NCBI RefSeq assembly: GCF_002218085.1
Contig: NZ_BDUC01000008.1
Location: 329,094-393,093, forward strand
DNA from: Tolypothrix sp. NIES-4075
GTDB lineage: Bacteria > Cyanobacteriota > Cyanobacteriia > Cyanobacteriales > Nostocaceae
Length of the DNA stretch: 64,000 bases
Direction: 5' to 3'
The notes beneath the pieces are model-generated. The model saw only the letters and a program-made list of their open reading frames with translations. It had not been told where the DNA came from and searched no databases. How positions within the stretch are numbered: the stretch's first letter is position 1; the number at the start of each line of letters is the position of its first letter. The translations under genes and the position numbers were made by a program. Shown one piece after another: positions 7,603 through 16,224 of this stretch.

Positions 7603-7859
7603 TTAGCTTTGTGACACGAAAAGACGCGCTACTTCACAGACAAAATTGGGCAGCAACGGCGACGCGATCGCATCATCAACCAGCAACGTCATTACCTGTT
7701 TTAACTGAGCATTCTCTCGTCGATAGACTTCGATTCGTTGAGCAATGCGATCGACAATCCAATACTCCTGCACTCCCTGAACTGAATACAGTTTCAACTT
7801 GGCTAATCGGTCTCGATCTTCATTCGCTTTACATGTTTGAAAGCACTTCTACTACCAAT
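7603..7859 (-). pseudogene. Decayed Uma2-family nuclease gene (3' fragment with frameshift)
   Basis: The minus strand encodes the C-terminal part of a Uma2 (DUF820) restriction-like endonuclease: NEDRDRLAKLKLYSVQGVQEYWIVD followed by YRRENAQL... (here shortened). The family's preceding motif VVEVLS is also present (7838-7855), but in a different frame, so at least one frameshift separates them. Everything upstream of that motif is missing, and the fragment begins six bases after the stop of the 115-aa gene. Without the N-terminal half and the acidic residues found there it cannot make an active nuclease. Two intact-looking Uma2 genes lie elsewhere in the window (22421 and 63400). Confidence 0.8.
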
Positions 7860-7864
7860 GATGA

Positions 7865-8212
7865 TTACCAATTTTTACCTAGCAAAGATTCAAATTCCGA
7901 TTGTAAAGCTTTGATATCGGCAATTCTTGCCACTAGTAAATTATCGTTGCCAGCATCAGTTAAACGTGATTTCCAATAGCCAATACTGTCTGAATTGTTC
8001 AACCAAAACTGAATCACCGTATCTACTACTTGATCTAAATCCCAATTCCATTTAGGCGGAACCGGTTCTACAGACTCGATCAACGCATCAAGGGTACATT
8101 TATGCGTTCCTATATATTCTACCCCTTGGTGTTGTGGTTTTTGGCAAATCTGTTGATGATTAAAAAATTGCAAAACAGGAGATACACCTACAATATCAAA
8201 AGAGTACTTCAT
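7865..8212 (-). CDS. Conserved hypothetical protein, 115 aa
   Basis: A soluble 115-aa protein starting at ATG 8212. Recognisable blocks are MKYSFDIVGVSPVLQFFNHQQ at the start (21 residues, quoted in part), GVEYIGTHKCTLDALI, a Trp-rich PPKWNWDLDQVVDTVIQFW, and a C-terminal helical LLVARIADIKALQSEFESLL. I recall no named domain; the balanced composition and lack of repeats suggest a genuine gene. It stands alone on the minus strand, diverging from the EamA transporter, with a Uma2 remnant abutting its 3' end. It may therefore mark the point where that remnant was truncated. Confidence 0.7.
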   Translation of the reverse strand: MKYSFDIVGVSPVLQFFNHQQICQKPQHQGVEYIGTHKCTLDALIESVEPVPPKWNWDLDQVVDTVIQFWLNNSDSIGYWKSRLTDAGNDNLLVARIADIKALQSEFESLLGKNW

Positions 8213-8384
8213 TGCAGTTGTCCTGGTGTTTATTATTTTGAGGATACAAAATATTATCGCTCTTAACAGTTAAATATTTCTCTATATCTAAGGTATTAAA
8301 ATTATCGCGAAAATTAGCACTTAAAGCTGATGAGTGCTAATGTTTTGAGGTGTTATTAAATAGTTTTAAGCATTAAACAAAGGG

Positions 8385-9320
8385 GTGCAGATTATTTTTA
8401 ATATTTTTTTAAATATTCCACTCACAGATTTTAAAGGTGAAGTGGCGGCTTTGTTGGCGGCTGGTTTTTGGGCTGTAGCTTCGGTGGTGTATGGGCGTTT
8501 GGGGCAACGTATTCCGCCACTGCAACTGAACTTACTCAAAGGGATAATTGCGATCGCTCTTTTAACAATCACCATTTTTGTGCGGAGAGAATTTTTCCCA
8601 ATCTTGACAATTGTTCCCCTTTGTCTATTATTACTCAGCGGCATTATTGGTATTGGTTTGGGCGATTTAGCCTTTCTCGCGGCGATAAATTCTTTCGGTG
8701 CGCGTCGAACGTTACTTATGGGAACTCTGGCACCACCAATGACGGCAATAATAGCGCAGATTTTTCTTCAAGAAAAGCTGAATGTGAATGCTTGGTGCGG
8801 TATTTTGCTGACGATTGTGGGAGTTGCTTGGGTGGTGACTGAAAGATTACCCGATAGCAGCGATAATTCCTCAACGCAACTATCGCGAGGAATCGGCTTT
8901 GGTTTATTAGCAGCGATCGCCAATGCAATTGGGGGTGTTCTTTCGCGTGCAGCACTTGCCAATACTAGCATTCCACCTTTGTGGGCATCATTGTTTCGGT
9001 TGATTGCAGGGGTGTTGATTCTCTTACCGTTAGTATGGTTATCTTGGCGTCGGGGTAGGATAATTTTGTCTGAGTTGCAATCAACGCGAGTAATTTTAGC
9101 AACTTTTTTTGCGGCGTTTTGCGGAACTTATTTAGGTATTTGGTTGCAGCAGACGGCAATTAAATATACCCCAGCGGGAATTGCTTTGACTTTATTGCAG
9201 ACTAGTCCGCTGTTTATCATGCCTTTGGCGATTTGCATCGGTGAAAAAGTCAGCTTTCGGGCGATCGCTGGTGCGGTCATAGCGATCGCGGGAATTGCAT
9301 TGTTATTTTATTTACGGTAA
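8385..9320 (+). CDS. EamA/DMT-superfamily membrane transporter
   Basis: Inner-membrane transporter with the two tandem EamA halves of the drug/metabolite superfamily: about residues 12-148 and 170-310, roughly ten transmembrane helices in all. Typical features are the GFWAVASVVYGRLGQ start of the first half, the GLGDLAFLAAINSFGARR loop, and FCGTYLGIWLQQTAIKYTPAG in the second half. The 311-aa length is normal. The start is GTG 8385. The substrate cannot be told from sequence, and no biosynthetic or regulatory gene is adjacent. The downstream gene is convergent. Confidence 0.88.
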   Translation: MQIIFNIFLNIPLTDFKGEVAALLAAGFWAVASVVYGRLGQRIPPLQLNLLKGIIAIALLTITIFVRREFFPILTIVPLCLLLLSGIIGIGLGDLAFLAAINSFGARRTLLMGTLAPPMTAIIAQIFLQEKLNVNAWCGILLTIVGVAWVVTERLPDSSDNSSTQLSRGIGFGLLAAIANAIGGVLSRAALANTSIPPLWASLFRLIAGVLILLPLVWLSWRRGRIILSELQSTRVILATFFAAFCGTYLGIWLQQTAIKYTPAGIALTLLQTSPLFIMPLAICIGEKVSFRAIAGAVIAIAGIALLFYLR

Positions 9321-9402
9321 CAAAATAAATACTTACTTTACACTTATTTACGCCGAAAAAACAAAGAAAAAAAGGGAACACAGCCGAGCTACTCAAATCT
9401 TA

Positions 9403-10293
9403 TCAGGAATGTTGTTGCCAAAACACACAATCTTTTTGCGCTTTGGAAAGATTTTTGACTAGTGATAGTAAATTTTCTTGATTGAGAGATAATGTGCTGT
9501 AGAATGTCTGTTTTGGTTGTCTAGAAGTGTAATCAAAAAAGACAGCGAATCTATCGTCAGCTACAGGTGTCTTTCCCCGATGGAAGATGCTACCAGTAGC
9601 AGCAAAAATTACTGTACCAGCAAGTCCCGTACATGATTTCCAATTGGATGGAGATAGTGCTTGTTGCATAGTTTCGTCTGTTATGTAGCCAGAGCGATAT
9701 TTCAAAGAGCGAGCGACTGTTGAGGTTAAAGACTGGGGAATGTATTGAAAAGGACCTCCATCATCATTGATATCATTTAAATAAACAATAATTTTCAGGA
9801 CTTTTCTATCTTCCATATCTATATGCCACAGTCTTGATTTTATCGCTACCTCATTGGCGATATCTCTGCGAAAAAATACGCCTTGATAGGCTACTGGTAA
9901 ACCAAGATAATTTTCAACGATGTTAAGTAAACGTTGTTCAAGTCCCCACAAGAAAATCTCTGGATGCTCCATCAATTGTTGAGAAGTAGCATGAACAACA
10001 AACTCGTTTTTCTGACCAGAAATACTTTTTGATATTTCTGACATCAGCTTTTTCGCAACTTGGAAAAAACGAGGATTAGAAGGAATTCCTAAGGCTGATA
10101 ATGAAGTAATTACTACTCCATCACGTTTAATAGTCTCGACCAAAGCGCGATCGCTTGTTGAAAGAACAGGTAGATTGACAAGATGTTTGTTCAGCGCTGT
10201 CTGATAAACAAGCTCAGATTGAGCTTGCACAAATGGTATTTGCGTTAATTTCCTTATTATTTTATTACGTGCTTTTTGAACCAGTATGTACAT
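9403..10293 (-). CDS. PhyH-like Fe(II)/2-oxoglutarate dioxygenase
   Basis: Probable non-haem iron oxygenase of the phytanoyl-CoA dioxygenase (PhyH) superfamily. The facial triad is visible: the H-x-D in LWHIDMEDR (His about residue 157) and a distal His in GSIFHRGKTP. An Arg shortly after (DDRFAVFFDY) is placed to bind 2-oxoglutarate. The N-terminal 50 residues are basic and helical, unlike the catalytic core. The length of 296 aa fits the family. The substrate is unknown; relatives hydroxylate lipids or secondary metabolites. It stands alone, followed upstream by nearly 900 bp without a gene. Confidence 0.82.
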   Translation of the reverse strand: MYILVQKARNKIIRKLTQIPFVQAQSELVYQTALNKHLVNLPVLSTSDRALVETIKRDGVVITSLSALGIPSNPRFFQVAKKLMSEISKSISGQKNEFVVHATSQQLMEHPEIFLWGLEQRLLNIVENYLGLPVAYQGVFFRRDIANEVAIKSRLWHIDMEDRKVLKIIVYLNDINDDGGPFQYIPQSLTSTVARSLKYRSGYITDETMQQALSPSNWKSCTGLAGTVIFAATGSIFHRGKTPVADDRFAVFFDYTSRQPKQTFYSTLSLNQENLLSLVKNLSKAQKDCVFWQQHS

Positions 10294-11193
10294 AAAAGTA
10301 ACCTTGTTTGATTGTACAGAATTTTATAATTACATATTTATTAGTATAAGTTAATACTCTAAATTAAATTAAATCTTTTTTGAATTATTGGCAAACGCAA
10401 GCTCGATATTCTCTAAACATCGATTTTTACTGAAAATTTATTCATGATTGCTTGACAAAAAAATCTTGTCGCAATACTTTCTTAAGTATTTCGGTTTCAC
10501 TTCGGATAATAATCGACACACTTATGTTCTAAGGTAATATCTGAATGAGTGTCAAGTCGGTTAACACTACCAAATCAATTAAATGTGCAAATTTTTATAC
10601 CAGAAAATAATTTATCTTTCTGGTCTGAGATTTATTGCTATCTAGAATATGCAATGATGAGAGAAAAATTATCGGAACTATGATGACGCAATCAAAACAA
10701 AGGACACGATAATTTCCGCCAAGCGTAGGTTTTTAGGAAAAAAAAGCATGTTAATTGACACTTTTATTTTCTTTTATTGCTTAATAATTAAACTGAGGTA
10801 GATTCTGCCCAAATGCGAACTTATTAATTTTTCCGAAAAGCCATCAGCAAAAGTCGAAAATATTATTGTTTTTGCTTTGAATGTGCTTGTATTATGACAA
10901 ATTATAAGTAGAAACACGAAAAGTGTCCACTTATTTATTTATACTTTGAGATAAATTTAAAATTCCTTTATAAAATCTGGTAATGCATTACGGTAACTTT
11001 ATAAATTACAAGTATTATTGTCTGCTAAATGGGGACTAAGGGCTTAAAAAGTTAAACTTAATACTTTTTTGTTTAGTAAAATCACATAAAATATATTTTT
11101 GTGTTTCAAATAACATTTGTTACATGCTTACTTAGAGAATTGAACTCACCCGCCGTGATATTATCGTGCTTTGACTATTAGAGAAGAAATGAT
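10294..11193. other. AT-rich gene-free stretch of 0.9 kb
   Basis: No supportable ORF or RNA gene. A promoter-like TTGACA (10452-10457) is followed after 17 bp by TACTTT on the plus strand, but no gene starts soon after it. Direct repeats, palindromes and heptamer arrays, common elsewhere in the window, are nearly absent here. Confidence 0.5.
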
Positions 11194-11601
11194 ATGGTGC
11201 GGCTAATTTTGACAGCGATTTTGCTGTTACTATTGACAGCATGTGGTAGTGGATTTTTGCCAACTAGCCGATTGGTGCAAAAAGCGATCGCAATTCAACT
11301 TGAACAAACCCAGCAGCAACTTGAGGGACAGCTAAATCTGGATTTTCGCGGTTTTGAAATCAATCGACTAAAAATTACTCAAGAAAAATCCTTAACGATT
11401 CAAAATTTACCAGTTTATCACATTCGCGGAACTTACAACCTCGTCTTCAAACTACCAGAACGAAAGTTAACGCAGCCTCAAAAACCTTTTGAAGTTTATC
11501 TACAACTTCAAAAAGAAGGCAAAACGTGGCGATTGCTGCTTCCACAAAAGGGTAGTAAGGATTCTAAACCAGTTTGGCGCAGTTATTTAATTGAGGGTTA
11601 G
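11194..11601 (+). CDS. Putative lipoprotein of unknown function
   Basis: A 135-aa secreted protein starting at ATG 11194 with a short basic N-terminus, a hydrophobic core (LILTAILLLLL) and a lipobox-like LLTAC, so lipid modification of the cysteine at residue 17 is expected. The mature part is beta-rich with recurring basic/aromatic residues (LNLDFRGFEINRLKITQ, PVYHIRGTYNLVFKLP, KTWRLLLP). No catalytic motif is seen. It is flanked by the gene-free stretch upstream and a convergent amidase downstream. Its job at the cell envelope is unknown; anchoring in the membrane is inferred from the lipobox. Confidence 0.75.
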   Translation: MVRLILTAILLLLLTACGSGFLPTSRLVQKAIAIQLEQTQQQLEGQLNLDFRGFEINRLKITQEKSLTIQNLPVYHIRGTYNLVFKLPERKLTQPQKPFEVYLQLQKEGKTWRLLLPQKGSKDSKPVWRSYLIEG

Positions 11602-11694
11602 CAAAAAGTTATGAATTATGAGTTATGAGTTGTTGATTCAAAACTCAAAACTTTCAATTTATAACTTTGAAATCTTAATTCTTAACTCCTAACA

Positions 11695-11712
11695 GACGCG
11701 AAATTTCGCGTC
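11695..11712. repeat. 18-bp perfect palindrome GACGCGAAATTTCGCGTC
   Basis: Perfect self-complementary copy of the dispersed GACGCG/CGCGTC family, followed by TCTAC. It lies between the convergent lipoprotein and amidase genes and could also serve as a transcript-end hairpin. Confidence 0.85.
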
Positions 11713-11730
11713 TCTACAACTCCTAACTTT

Positions 11731-13083
11731 TTACAGTAACCCTGCTGATTCATACAATCGTTTGAGCATCGCTGTAATTTTGGCGCCATATTGCAAATCT
11801 GCTGACCATCGTCCTGATAATTTATCTATCGTTGGTGCTACACCGCGAGTCACAAAGCGAAATCGTGGATCTACTAGTTCGTTAACCAAAGGTTCTAGAC
11901 TGGCGTAAGCTTTTAAATGTTGAATGTGCGCTCGTACTCCTGTTCTAGCATTATCAAACTTCGCCGCTTCTAAACTACCACCAATTGTGCCTAAACCGGC
12001 AAAGTTATTTTGCTCTGGTTTCACATCGCCACCAAAGCGTAAAAATCCGGTTTCTAAACACATTTGACAGAAGGCAATGTCATAGTTTACCCCTTCTTGA
12101 GTGGCTTCTTCTCGATAAAGTTTCGGTAAGTCGGGAAACTTCGCCAAAGCGCTTTCGTTGTTGTTTTTTAGGAATAGCTGTAACTGTACTTCTGAGGTAT
12201 AACCACGCGCCATAATTTGGTCAATCTGATTAGGATTAATTACCAAATTGGAGCGCAAAGAAATAGTGCGACTGGTACTGTCCCAGCTAATTGAAACGTT
12301 AAAATCTCGCAGTTCAACTGCTTTGACATAAACAACTTTGCGATAGGTAATACGCCGGACGTTAGGTGCTTTTGATAAATCGATTCGCAAGCGATCTACT
12401 AAATCAATGGGGATGTATGCATTACCATTAATTAGTATTCCTTTCTCTGAGTAATTTTGACCGTTAATTTTGATGTTGATTGGCGGATAGTTTGGATCTG
12501 GGGTAGGAGCAGAACCAGGGTCAATTGTACCGCTCCAAGATGCAAGTCCATCGGCGATTCCTAAGGCAAAGTCGCGACGCCGATTTTGCAGTAAAGCGCG
12601 ATCGTCTGGACTGCTGAGAAAACCAACTTGCATTATCATTGATGCGATCGCTGTTTGCCGACAAAATGCCAAACTACCCAATCCGCTATCTGTATCTGGC
12701 TTGACTCCCCGATTTGGTAATTGGGGTACGCGACGCAATAACCCCACCAGCAATAGTTCGGCATTACTTCTACGCTCATCATTGCTGGCAATATAGAATA
12801 CGCTAGCCCCACGCACAGAAGGATTGCTAGCAGCATCAGCATGAATTTCTAACGCCACATCGCGATCGCGTGCGCGAGAATTGATCCAGTTGATAGTTTG
12901 CGCTGCGCTTAAGTCATCCGGAACCGACAAAACTTCAACAGATCGCGATCGCAATTCTGTCACAATCAAATCTCGCAACAGTATCATCTCTCTCGCTTCG
13001 GTTGTACCACCCGCGATTGAACCTGGATCGATTCCTGTTGCTTCTTTGCCTCCGTGAGCCGCCGAAATAAAAATACGTCCCAT
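11731..13083 (-). CDS. Two-domain peptidoglycan hydrolase: amidase_3 plus glucosaminidase
   Basis: Predicted cell-wall hydrolase. Residues about 3-190 match zinc N-acetylmuramoyl-L-alanine amidase (amidase_3), with candidate zinc ligands His10 (SAAHGG), Glu29 (GGTTEAREM) and a His in LEIHADAA. Residues about 205-290 resemble a copper-amine-oxidase-type substrate-binding domain (INGNAYIPIDLV). Residues about 295-450 match an endo-beta-N-acetylglucosaminidase domain with the LETG motif (CLETGFLRFGG) carrying the expected catalytic Glu. One oddity: the amidase motif normally V-E-x-G-F reads MQVGFLSS here, so the usual catalytic Glu is Gln. There is no classical signal peptide at the ATG start. 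It lies divergent to dnaG. Confidence 0.85.
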   Translation of the reverse strand: MGRIFISAAHGGKEATGIDPGSIAGGTTEAREMILLRDLIVTELRSRSVEVLSVPDDLSAAQTINWINSRARDRDVALEIHADAASNPSVRGASVFYIASNDERRSNAELLLVGLLRRVPQLPNRGVKPDTDSGLGSLAFCRQTAIASMIMQVGFLSSPDDRALLQNRRRDFALGIADGLASWSGTIDPGSAPTPDPNYPPINIKINGQNYSEKGILINGNAYIPIDLVDRLRIDLSKAPNVRRITYRKVVYVKAVELRDFNVSISWDSTSRTISLRSNLVINPNQIDQIMARGYTSEVQLQLFLKNNNESALAKFPDLPKLYREEATQEGVNYDIAFCQMCLETGFLRFGGDVKPEQNNFAGLGTIGGSLEAAKFDNARTGVRAHIQHLKAYASLEPLVNELVDPRFRFVTRGVAPTIDKLSGRWSADLQYGAKITAMLKRLYESAGLL

Positions 13084-13245
13084 TTTCAGTATTTCCTCTG
13101 ATAAAATTAAGCATTAGTGATTCTATACATCTTTGTTGCCTTTGCAGCAAGAATATAATAGTGATCGGGAGTTAGTTGTTAGTTGTTGGTTAACGGTTGA
13201 CGCTCAACAATCAACAGTTAACAGTTAACCACTCTCCACCACCCG

Positions 13246-13306
13246 CTAACATTGTACAGACGCGATTAATCGCGTCTAACATTGTACAGACGCGATTAAT
13301 CGCGTC
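13246..13306. repeat. Two tandem 30-bp copies of the GACGCGATTAATCGCGTC palindrome unit
   Basis: The unit TAACATTGTACA plus palindrome GACGCGATTAATCGCGTC occurs twice in tandem (palindromes at 13259-13276 and 13289-13306). It sits just upstream of dnaG and would be translated if an upstream TTG were used, which argues against that start. The same doublet occurs in the opposite orientation at 25296-25349. Confidence 0.92.
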
Positions 13307-13331
13307 TCTACCACTCTCCACTAACTCCAAA

Positions 13332-15272
13332 ATGCAAATACCCCGCTTACATCCAGACACAATAGACGAAATTAAACAACGGGCTGACATTGTGGATGTC
13401 GTCTCAGAATACGTAGTTTTACGTAAGCGCGGGAAAGATTTTGTCGGCTTATGTCCCTTCCACGATGAGAAAACTCCTAGTTTCACAGTTAGCCAAACCA
13501 AGCAGATGTACTTCTGTTTTGGCTGTAATGCAGGGGGAAATGCCATTAAGTTTTTGATGGAGTTGGGGAAGCACTCTTTTGCAGAGGTGGTGCTAGATTT
13601 AGCACGGCGTTATCAAGTGCCGGTGCAAACCCTGGAACCAGAACAGCGGCAAGAGTTGCAGCGTCAGCTTTCTTTGCGCGAACAGTTATATGAAGTTCTC
13701 GCTTCGACGACACAATTTTATCAACATGCCCTCAAGACAGCCGCAGGGGAAAAGGCTATTGAATATTTAGGCGATCGCCAAATCAAGGAAGAAACAATTC
13801 AGCAATTCGGCTTAGGTTACGCTCCCGCAGGTTGGGAAACTCTTTATCGCTATCTGGTGCAGGATAAACATTATCCAGTGCAATTGGTGGAAAAAGCGGG
13901 TTTGATTAAACCGCGTAAGGAAGGAGGGGGTTATTATGATGTGTTTCGCGATCGCTTGATAATTCCCATCCGGGATGTGCAAGGACGCGTAATCGGCTTT
14001 GGTGGCAGAACTCTCACCGATGAACAACCCAAATATTTAAATTCACCGGAAACCGAGCTTTTTAGTAAGGGTAAAACTTTATTCGCTCTCGATCAGGCTA
14101 AAGCGGGGATTTCTCAAGTTGATTCGGCTGTGGTGGTAGAGGGATATTTTGATGCGATCGCTCTCCATGCTGCTGGTATTACTAACGTCGTCGCTTCTCT
14201 GGGCACAGCCTTAAGTATAGAACAAGTACGTAATGTATTGCGCTACTGTGATTCTAAACAGTTGATACTCAACTTTGATGCTGATAAAGCTGGGACGAAT
14301 GCCGCAGAACGAGCGATCGGCGAAATTGCCGAACTCGCGTATAAAGGGGAAGTTCAGCTAAAGATTCTCAACTTGCCTAATGGGAAAGATGCCGATGAAT
14401 ATTTGCGCGAATATAAGCCGGAAGATTATCGAGAATTGTTAGCAAATGCCCCACTGTGGCTGAATTGGCAGATTGAGCAAATTACTCAAGACCGCGACTT
14501 GAAACAGGCTACAGATTTTCAGCAAGTTTCCCAAGAATTAGTTAAATTACTTAAAAGAATAGAAAATAAAGATACGCGAAATTATTACGTTTCTTATTGT
14601 GCAGAAATACTCAGCTTGGGAGATACCAGACTTATACCTTTACGGGTGGAAAATCTTTTAACGCAGATTGCACCAGCTAGAACGCAGCGTCAACCAACAC
14701 CGCTACGCAAGCATTCAAGAGCTAGAGTAGAAAAAGCAACTACAGATAATAGCGATACCTTCGGCACACTCCGTGAACGCGGTCTTTTAGATCAAGCAGA
14801 AGCTTTATTACTGCGGATTTATTTGCATTGTCCCGAACAGCGTCAAGCTATTATTGCAGCTTTAGAGGAGCGAGATTTACAATTTAGTCTTTCGCACCAC
14901 CGATTTTTGTGGCAAAAGATTTTAGAGATGACTGTTGACATAGATGCCAATTTAGTATCAAATTTGCAAGATAGATATTTGGAATTTTCGGAGGAAATGA
15001 AGTTAGTTTCGCATCTGTTTCATGTCAGCGAGAAAGAACAAAAAGAAATTTTGCGTACTCCGCAAGTTATTCAAGTTACGACTGCTTGTATGGAACGAGT
15101 GTTGCGAGAAAAGCGCTGCCGTCGCTATTTGGAATTGTGGAAGCAAACCGATCCAGAAGCAGAACCAGAGCGATATCAATCATATTGTGAAGCTTTCTAT
15201 GCCGAAAACCAGCGAATTCAAGAATTAGATCGGCAACGACTATATTCGATTACAGATTTGTTGTCGGGTTGA
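13332..15272 (+). CDS. dnaG: DNA primase DnaG
   Basis: Replicative primase that makes RNA primers for Okazaki fragments and works with DnaB helicase. Domains from ATG 13332: CHC2 zinc-binding region with CPFHDEKTPSF and CFGCNAGG (residues about 38-65); the catalytic core with EYLGDRQI and FGLGYAP; a TOPRIM domain with VVVEGYFDAIALHAAG and NFDADKAG; and a divergent C-terminal helicase-interaction region (about 480-646). The open frame extends 45 codons upstream to a TTG, but that extension is encoded by palindromic repeats and low-complexity DNA, so the ATG before QIPRLHPDTIDEIK is chosen. The resulting 646 aa is a normal length. Confidence 0.97.
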   Translation: MQIPRLHPDTIDEIKQRADIVDVVSEYVVLRKRGKDFVGLCPFHDEKTPSFTVSQTKQMYFCFGCNAGGNAIKFLMELGKHSFAEVVLDLARRYQVPVQTLEPEQRQELQRQLSLREQLYEVLASTTQFYQHALKTAAGEKAIEYLGDRQIKEETIQQFGLGYAPAGWETLYRYLVQDKHYPVQLVEKAGLIKPRKEGGGYYDVFRDRLIIPIRDVQGRVIGFGGRTLTDEQPKYLNSPETELFSKGKTLFALDQAKAGISQVDSAVVVEGYFDAIALHAAGITNVVASLGTALSIEQVRNVLRYCDSKQLILNFDADKAGTNAAERAIGEIAELAYKGEVQLKILNLPNGKDADEYLREYKPEDYRELLANAPLWLNWQIEQITQDRDLKQATDFQQVSQELVKLLKRIENKDTRNYYVSYCAEILSLGDTRLIPLRVENLLTQIAPARTQRQPTPLRKHSRARVEKATTDNSDTFGTLRERGLLDQAEALLLRIYLHCPEQRQAIIAALEERDLQFSLSHHRFLWQKILEMTVDIDANLVSNLQDRYLEFSEEMKLVSHLFHVSEKEQKEILRTPQVIQVTTACMERVLREKRCRRYLELWKQTDPEAEPERYQSYCEAFYAENQRIQELDRQRLYSITDLLSG

Positions 15273-15316
15273 TGTAGTGCGATCGCGCTTGTGAAGGTGA
15301 AGGTGCGATCATTCTT

Positions 15317-15529
15317 TTACCGCAATTCGTTAAACTCCTCTTCAGTAATACCCAACTGCTTAAGAATTTGATAAAATAACCAACTACCAATTTCAGCATT
15401 ACCATGAATAGGAATTGTTGTTGCTCGTCCATCTGGATGTTGCCAACGAGCATGGCTTCCCTTCTGTCGTACTTTTTCAAATCCAAGTTTCCGAGCAACT
15501 CTTTCCAATTCACTTGCTTTAGCTGGCAT
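15317..15529 (-). CDS. hicA: HicA-type mRNA interferase toxin
   Basis: Toxin of a type II HicAB pair; members cleave mRNA in a ribosome-independent way. The small double-stranded-RNA-binding fold is visible in ELERVARKLGFEKVRQKGSH with the key glycine-serine-histidine and in GRATTIPIHGNAEIG. The ATG at 15529 is chosen over a TTG at 15535. It overlaps the end of the upstream antitoxin gene by 11 bases, so the two are translationally coupled. Length 70 aa is typical. The order antitoxin-then-toxin is one of the two usual arrangements. Confidence 0.88.
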   Translation of the reverse strand: MPAKASELERVARKLGFEKVRQKGSHARWQHPDGRATTIPIHGNAEIGSWLFYQILKQLGITEEEFNELR

Positions 15530-15740
15530 TGGCAATCACCAGATCAACGTTTTCAGGCAGCGATCGCCCTTCTTCTGCGTACTCTTCTTGAATCATCTCA
15601 AAAACATAGATGAGTTCGGTACGAGCTTCGTCTGGTGTTCTTCCCCAAGCGTGACAACTAGAAATCGCTGGGACGTATGCAACAAAGGTGCCATTGTCAT
15701 CGGGACGGATCACAACAGTGTAATCTTGTAGAGACTTCAT
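15519..15740 (-). CDS. hicB: HicB-type antitoxin
   Basis: Antitoxin partner of the overlapping HicA. The partially degraded RNase H-like fold is recognisable: DYTVVIRPDDNGTFVAYVPAI, SCHAWGRTPDEA and a helix EARTELIYVFEMIQEEY. At 73 aa it is short and lacks an obvious C-terminal DNA-binding domain, so repression of its own promoter may depend on other contacts. It starts at ATG 15738-15740 and precedes the toxin by overlap. It lies just downstream of, and convergent with, dnaG. Confidence 0.87.
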   Translation of the reverse strand: MKSLQDYTVVIRPDDNGTFVAYVPAISSCHAWGRTPDEARTELIYVFEMIQEEYAEEGRSLPENVDLVIANAS

Positions 15741-15805
15741 GGGTATAGCCTTACAGGTTTCATAAATAATGTAGCGCGATTATGCTTTTTGATAGCAATT
15801 AAATG

Positions 15806-16033
15806 CTATGTAAAACTAGCGACTTCCACAAAACGTTCAACAGCCAAGCTTTTACGATTGAGTTTAATTCGCTCAATTTCATGAAGGGTTTCCGCTGTAA
15901 AGTAACTTTCGCCGCAATGAAGACAAGTTATCACGGGAATGTTTTCTATAACCAGCAGGTCTTGACCCTTGCCATAGGTTCTAGTAATCCTGCGGATTCT
16001 TGCTTTTTCGCTTCCACAAATATCACACACCAT
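15806..16033 (-). CDS. YgiT-type zinc-finger antitoxin, toxin partner decayed
   Basis: A 75-aa protein with two Cys pairs, CDICGSEKARI and TCLHCGESYFT, matching the YgiT/MqsA-type zinc-finger domain often encoded after a DUF4258 toxin. The C-terminal helix (LHEIERIKLNRKSLAVERF) is the usual toxin-binding part. Seventeen bases upstream are the remains of exactly such a DUF4258 toxin (16051-16163) with an in-frame stop and no N-terminus. The antitoxin is therefore orphaned; it may be kept as a regulator or be in the process of loss. It starts at ATG 16033. Confidence 0.8.
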   Translation of the reverse strand: MVCDICGSEKARIRRITRTYGKGQDLLVIENIPVITCLHCGESYFTAETLHEIERIKLNRKSLAVERFVEVASFT

Positions 16034-16050
16034 CTAGCATTTTCCTGCTA

Positions 16051-16163
16051 TTAGAGTACATATACAGTAATGATAACGACTTTTCCAGTCGGACTCAGCT
16101 TGGCGATTATCTCTACTTTGATTTATCTAGTATCAACCATTTCAAAATATGTATTTATACGGT
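16051..16163 (-). pseudogene. C-terminal remnant of a DUF4258 (MqsR-like) toxin gene
   Basis: Reading the minus strand into the stop at 16051-16053 gives TYFEMVDTR, an in-frame stop, then IKVEIIAKLSPTGKVV and IITVYVL. This is the characteristic C-terminus of DUF4258 toxins, interrupted by one nonsense codon. Sequence before TYFEM no longer resembles the family. Its position directly before the YgiT-type gene is the standard toxin position. Confidence 0.75.
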
Positions 16164-16224
16164 GTTAAATAATAAAAATTATAGATATATTGCTGGTTAA
16201 TCGTAATGACAATTAATTAAAATT

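Noticed and set aside
10545..10610. A 21-codon ORF in the gene-free stretch after the dioxygenase gene
   Set aside because: Too short, without ribosome site or hydrophobic or other pattern.
13246..13306. Possible CRISPR-like pair of repeats
   Set aside because: Only two copies, self-palindromic and tandem without a unique spacer; the unit is dispersed elsewhere.
13197..13331. A 45-residue N-terminal extension of DnaG from a TTG start
   Set aside because: It is encoded by the duplicated palindrome and low-complexity DNA; DnaG homology starts at the ATG at 13332.
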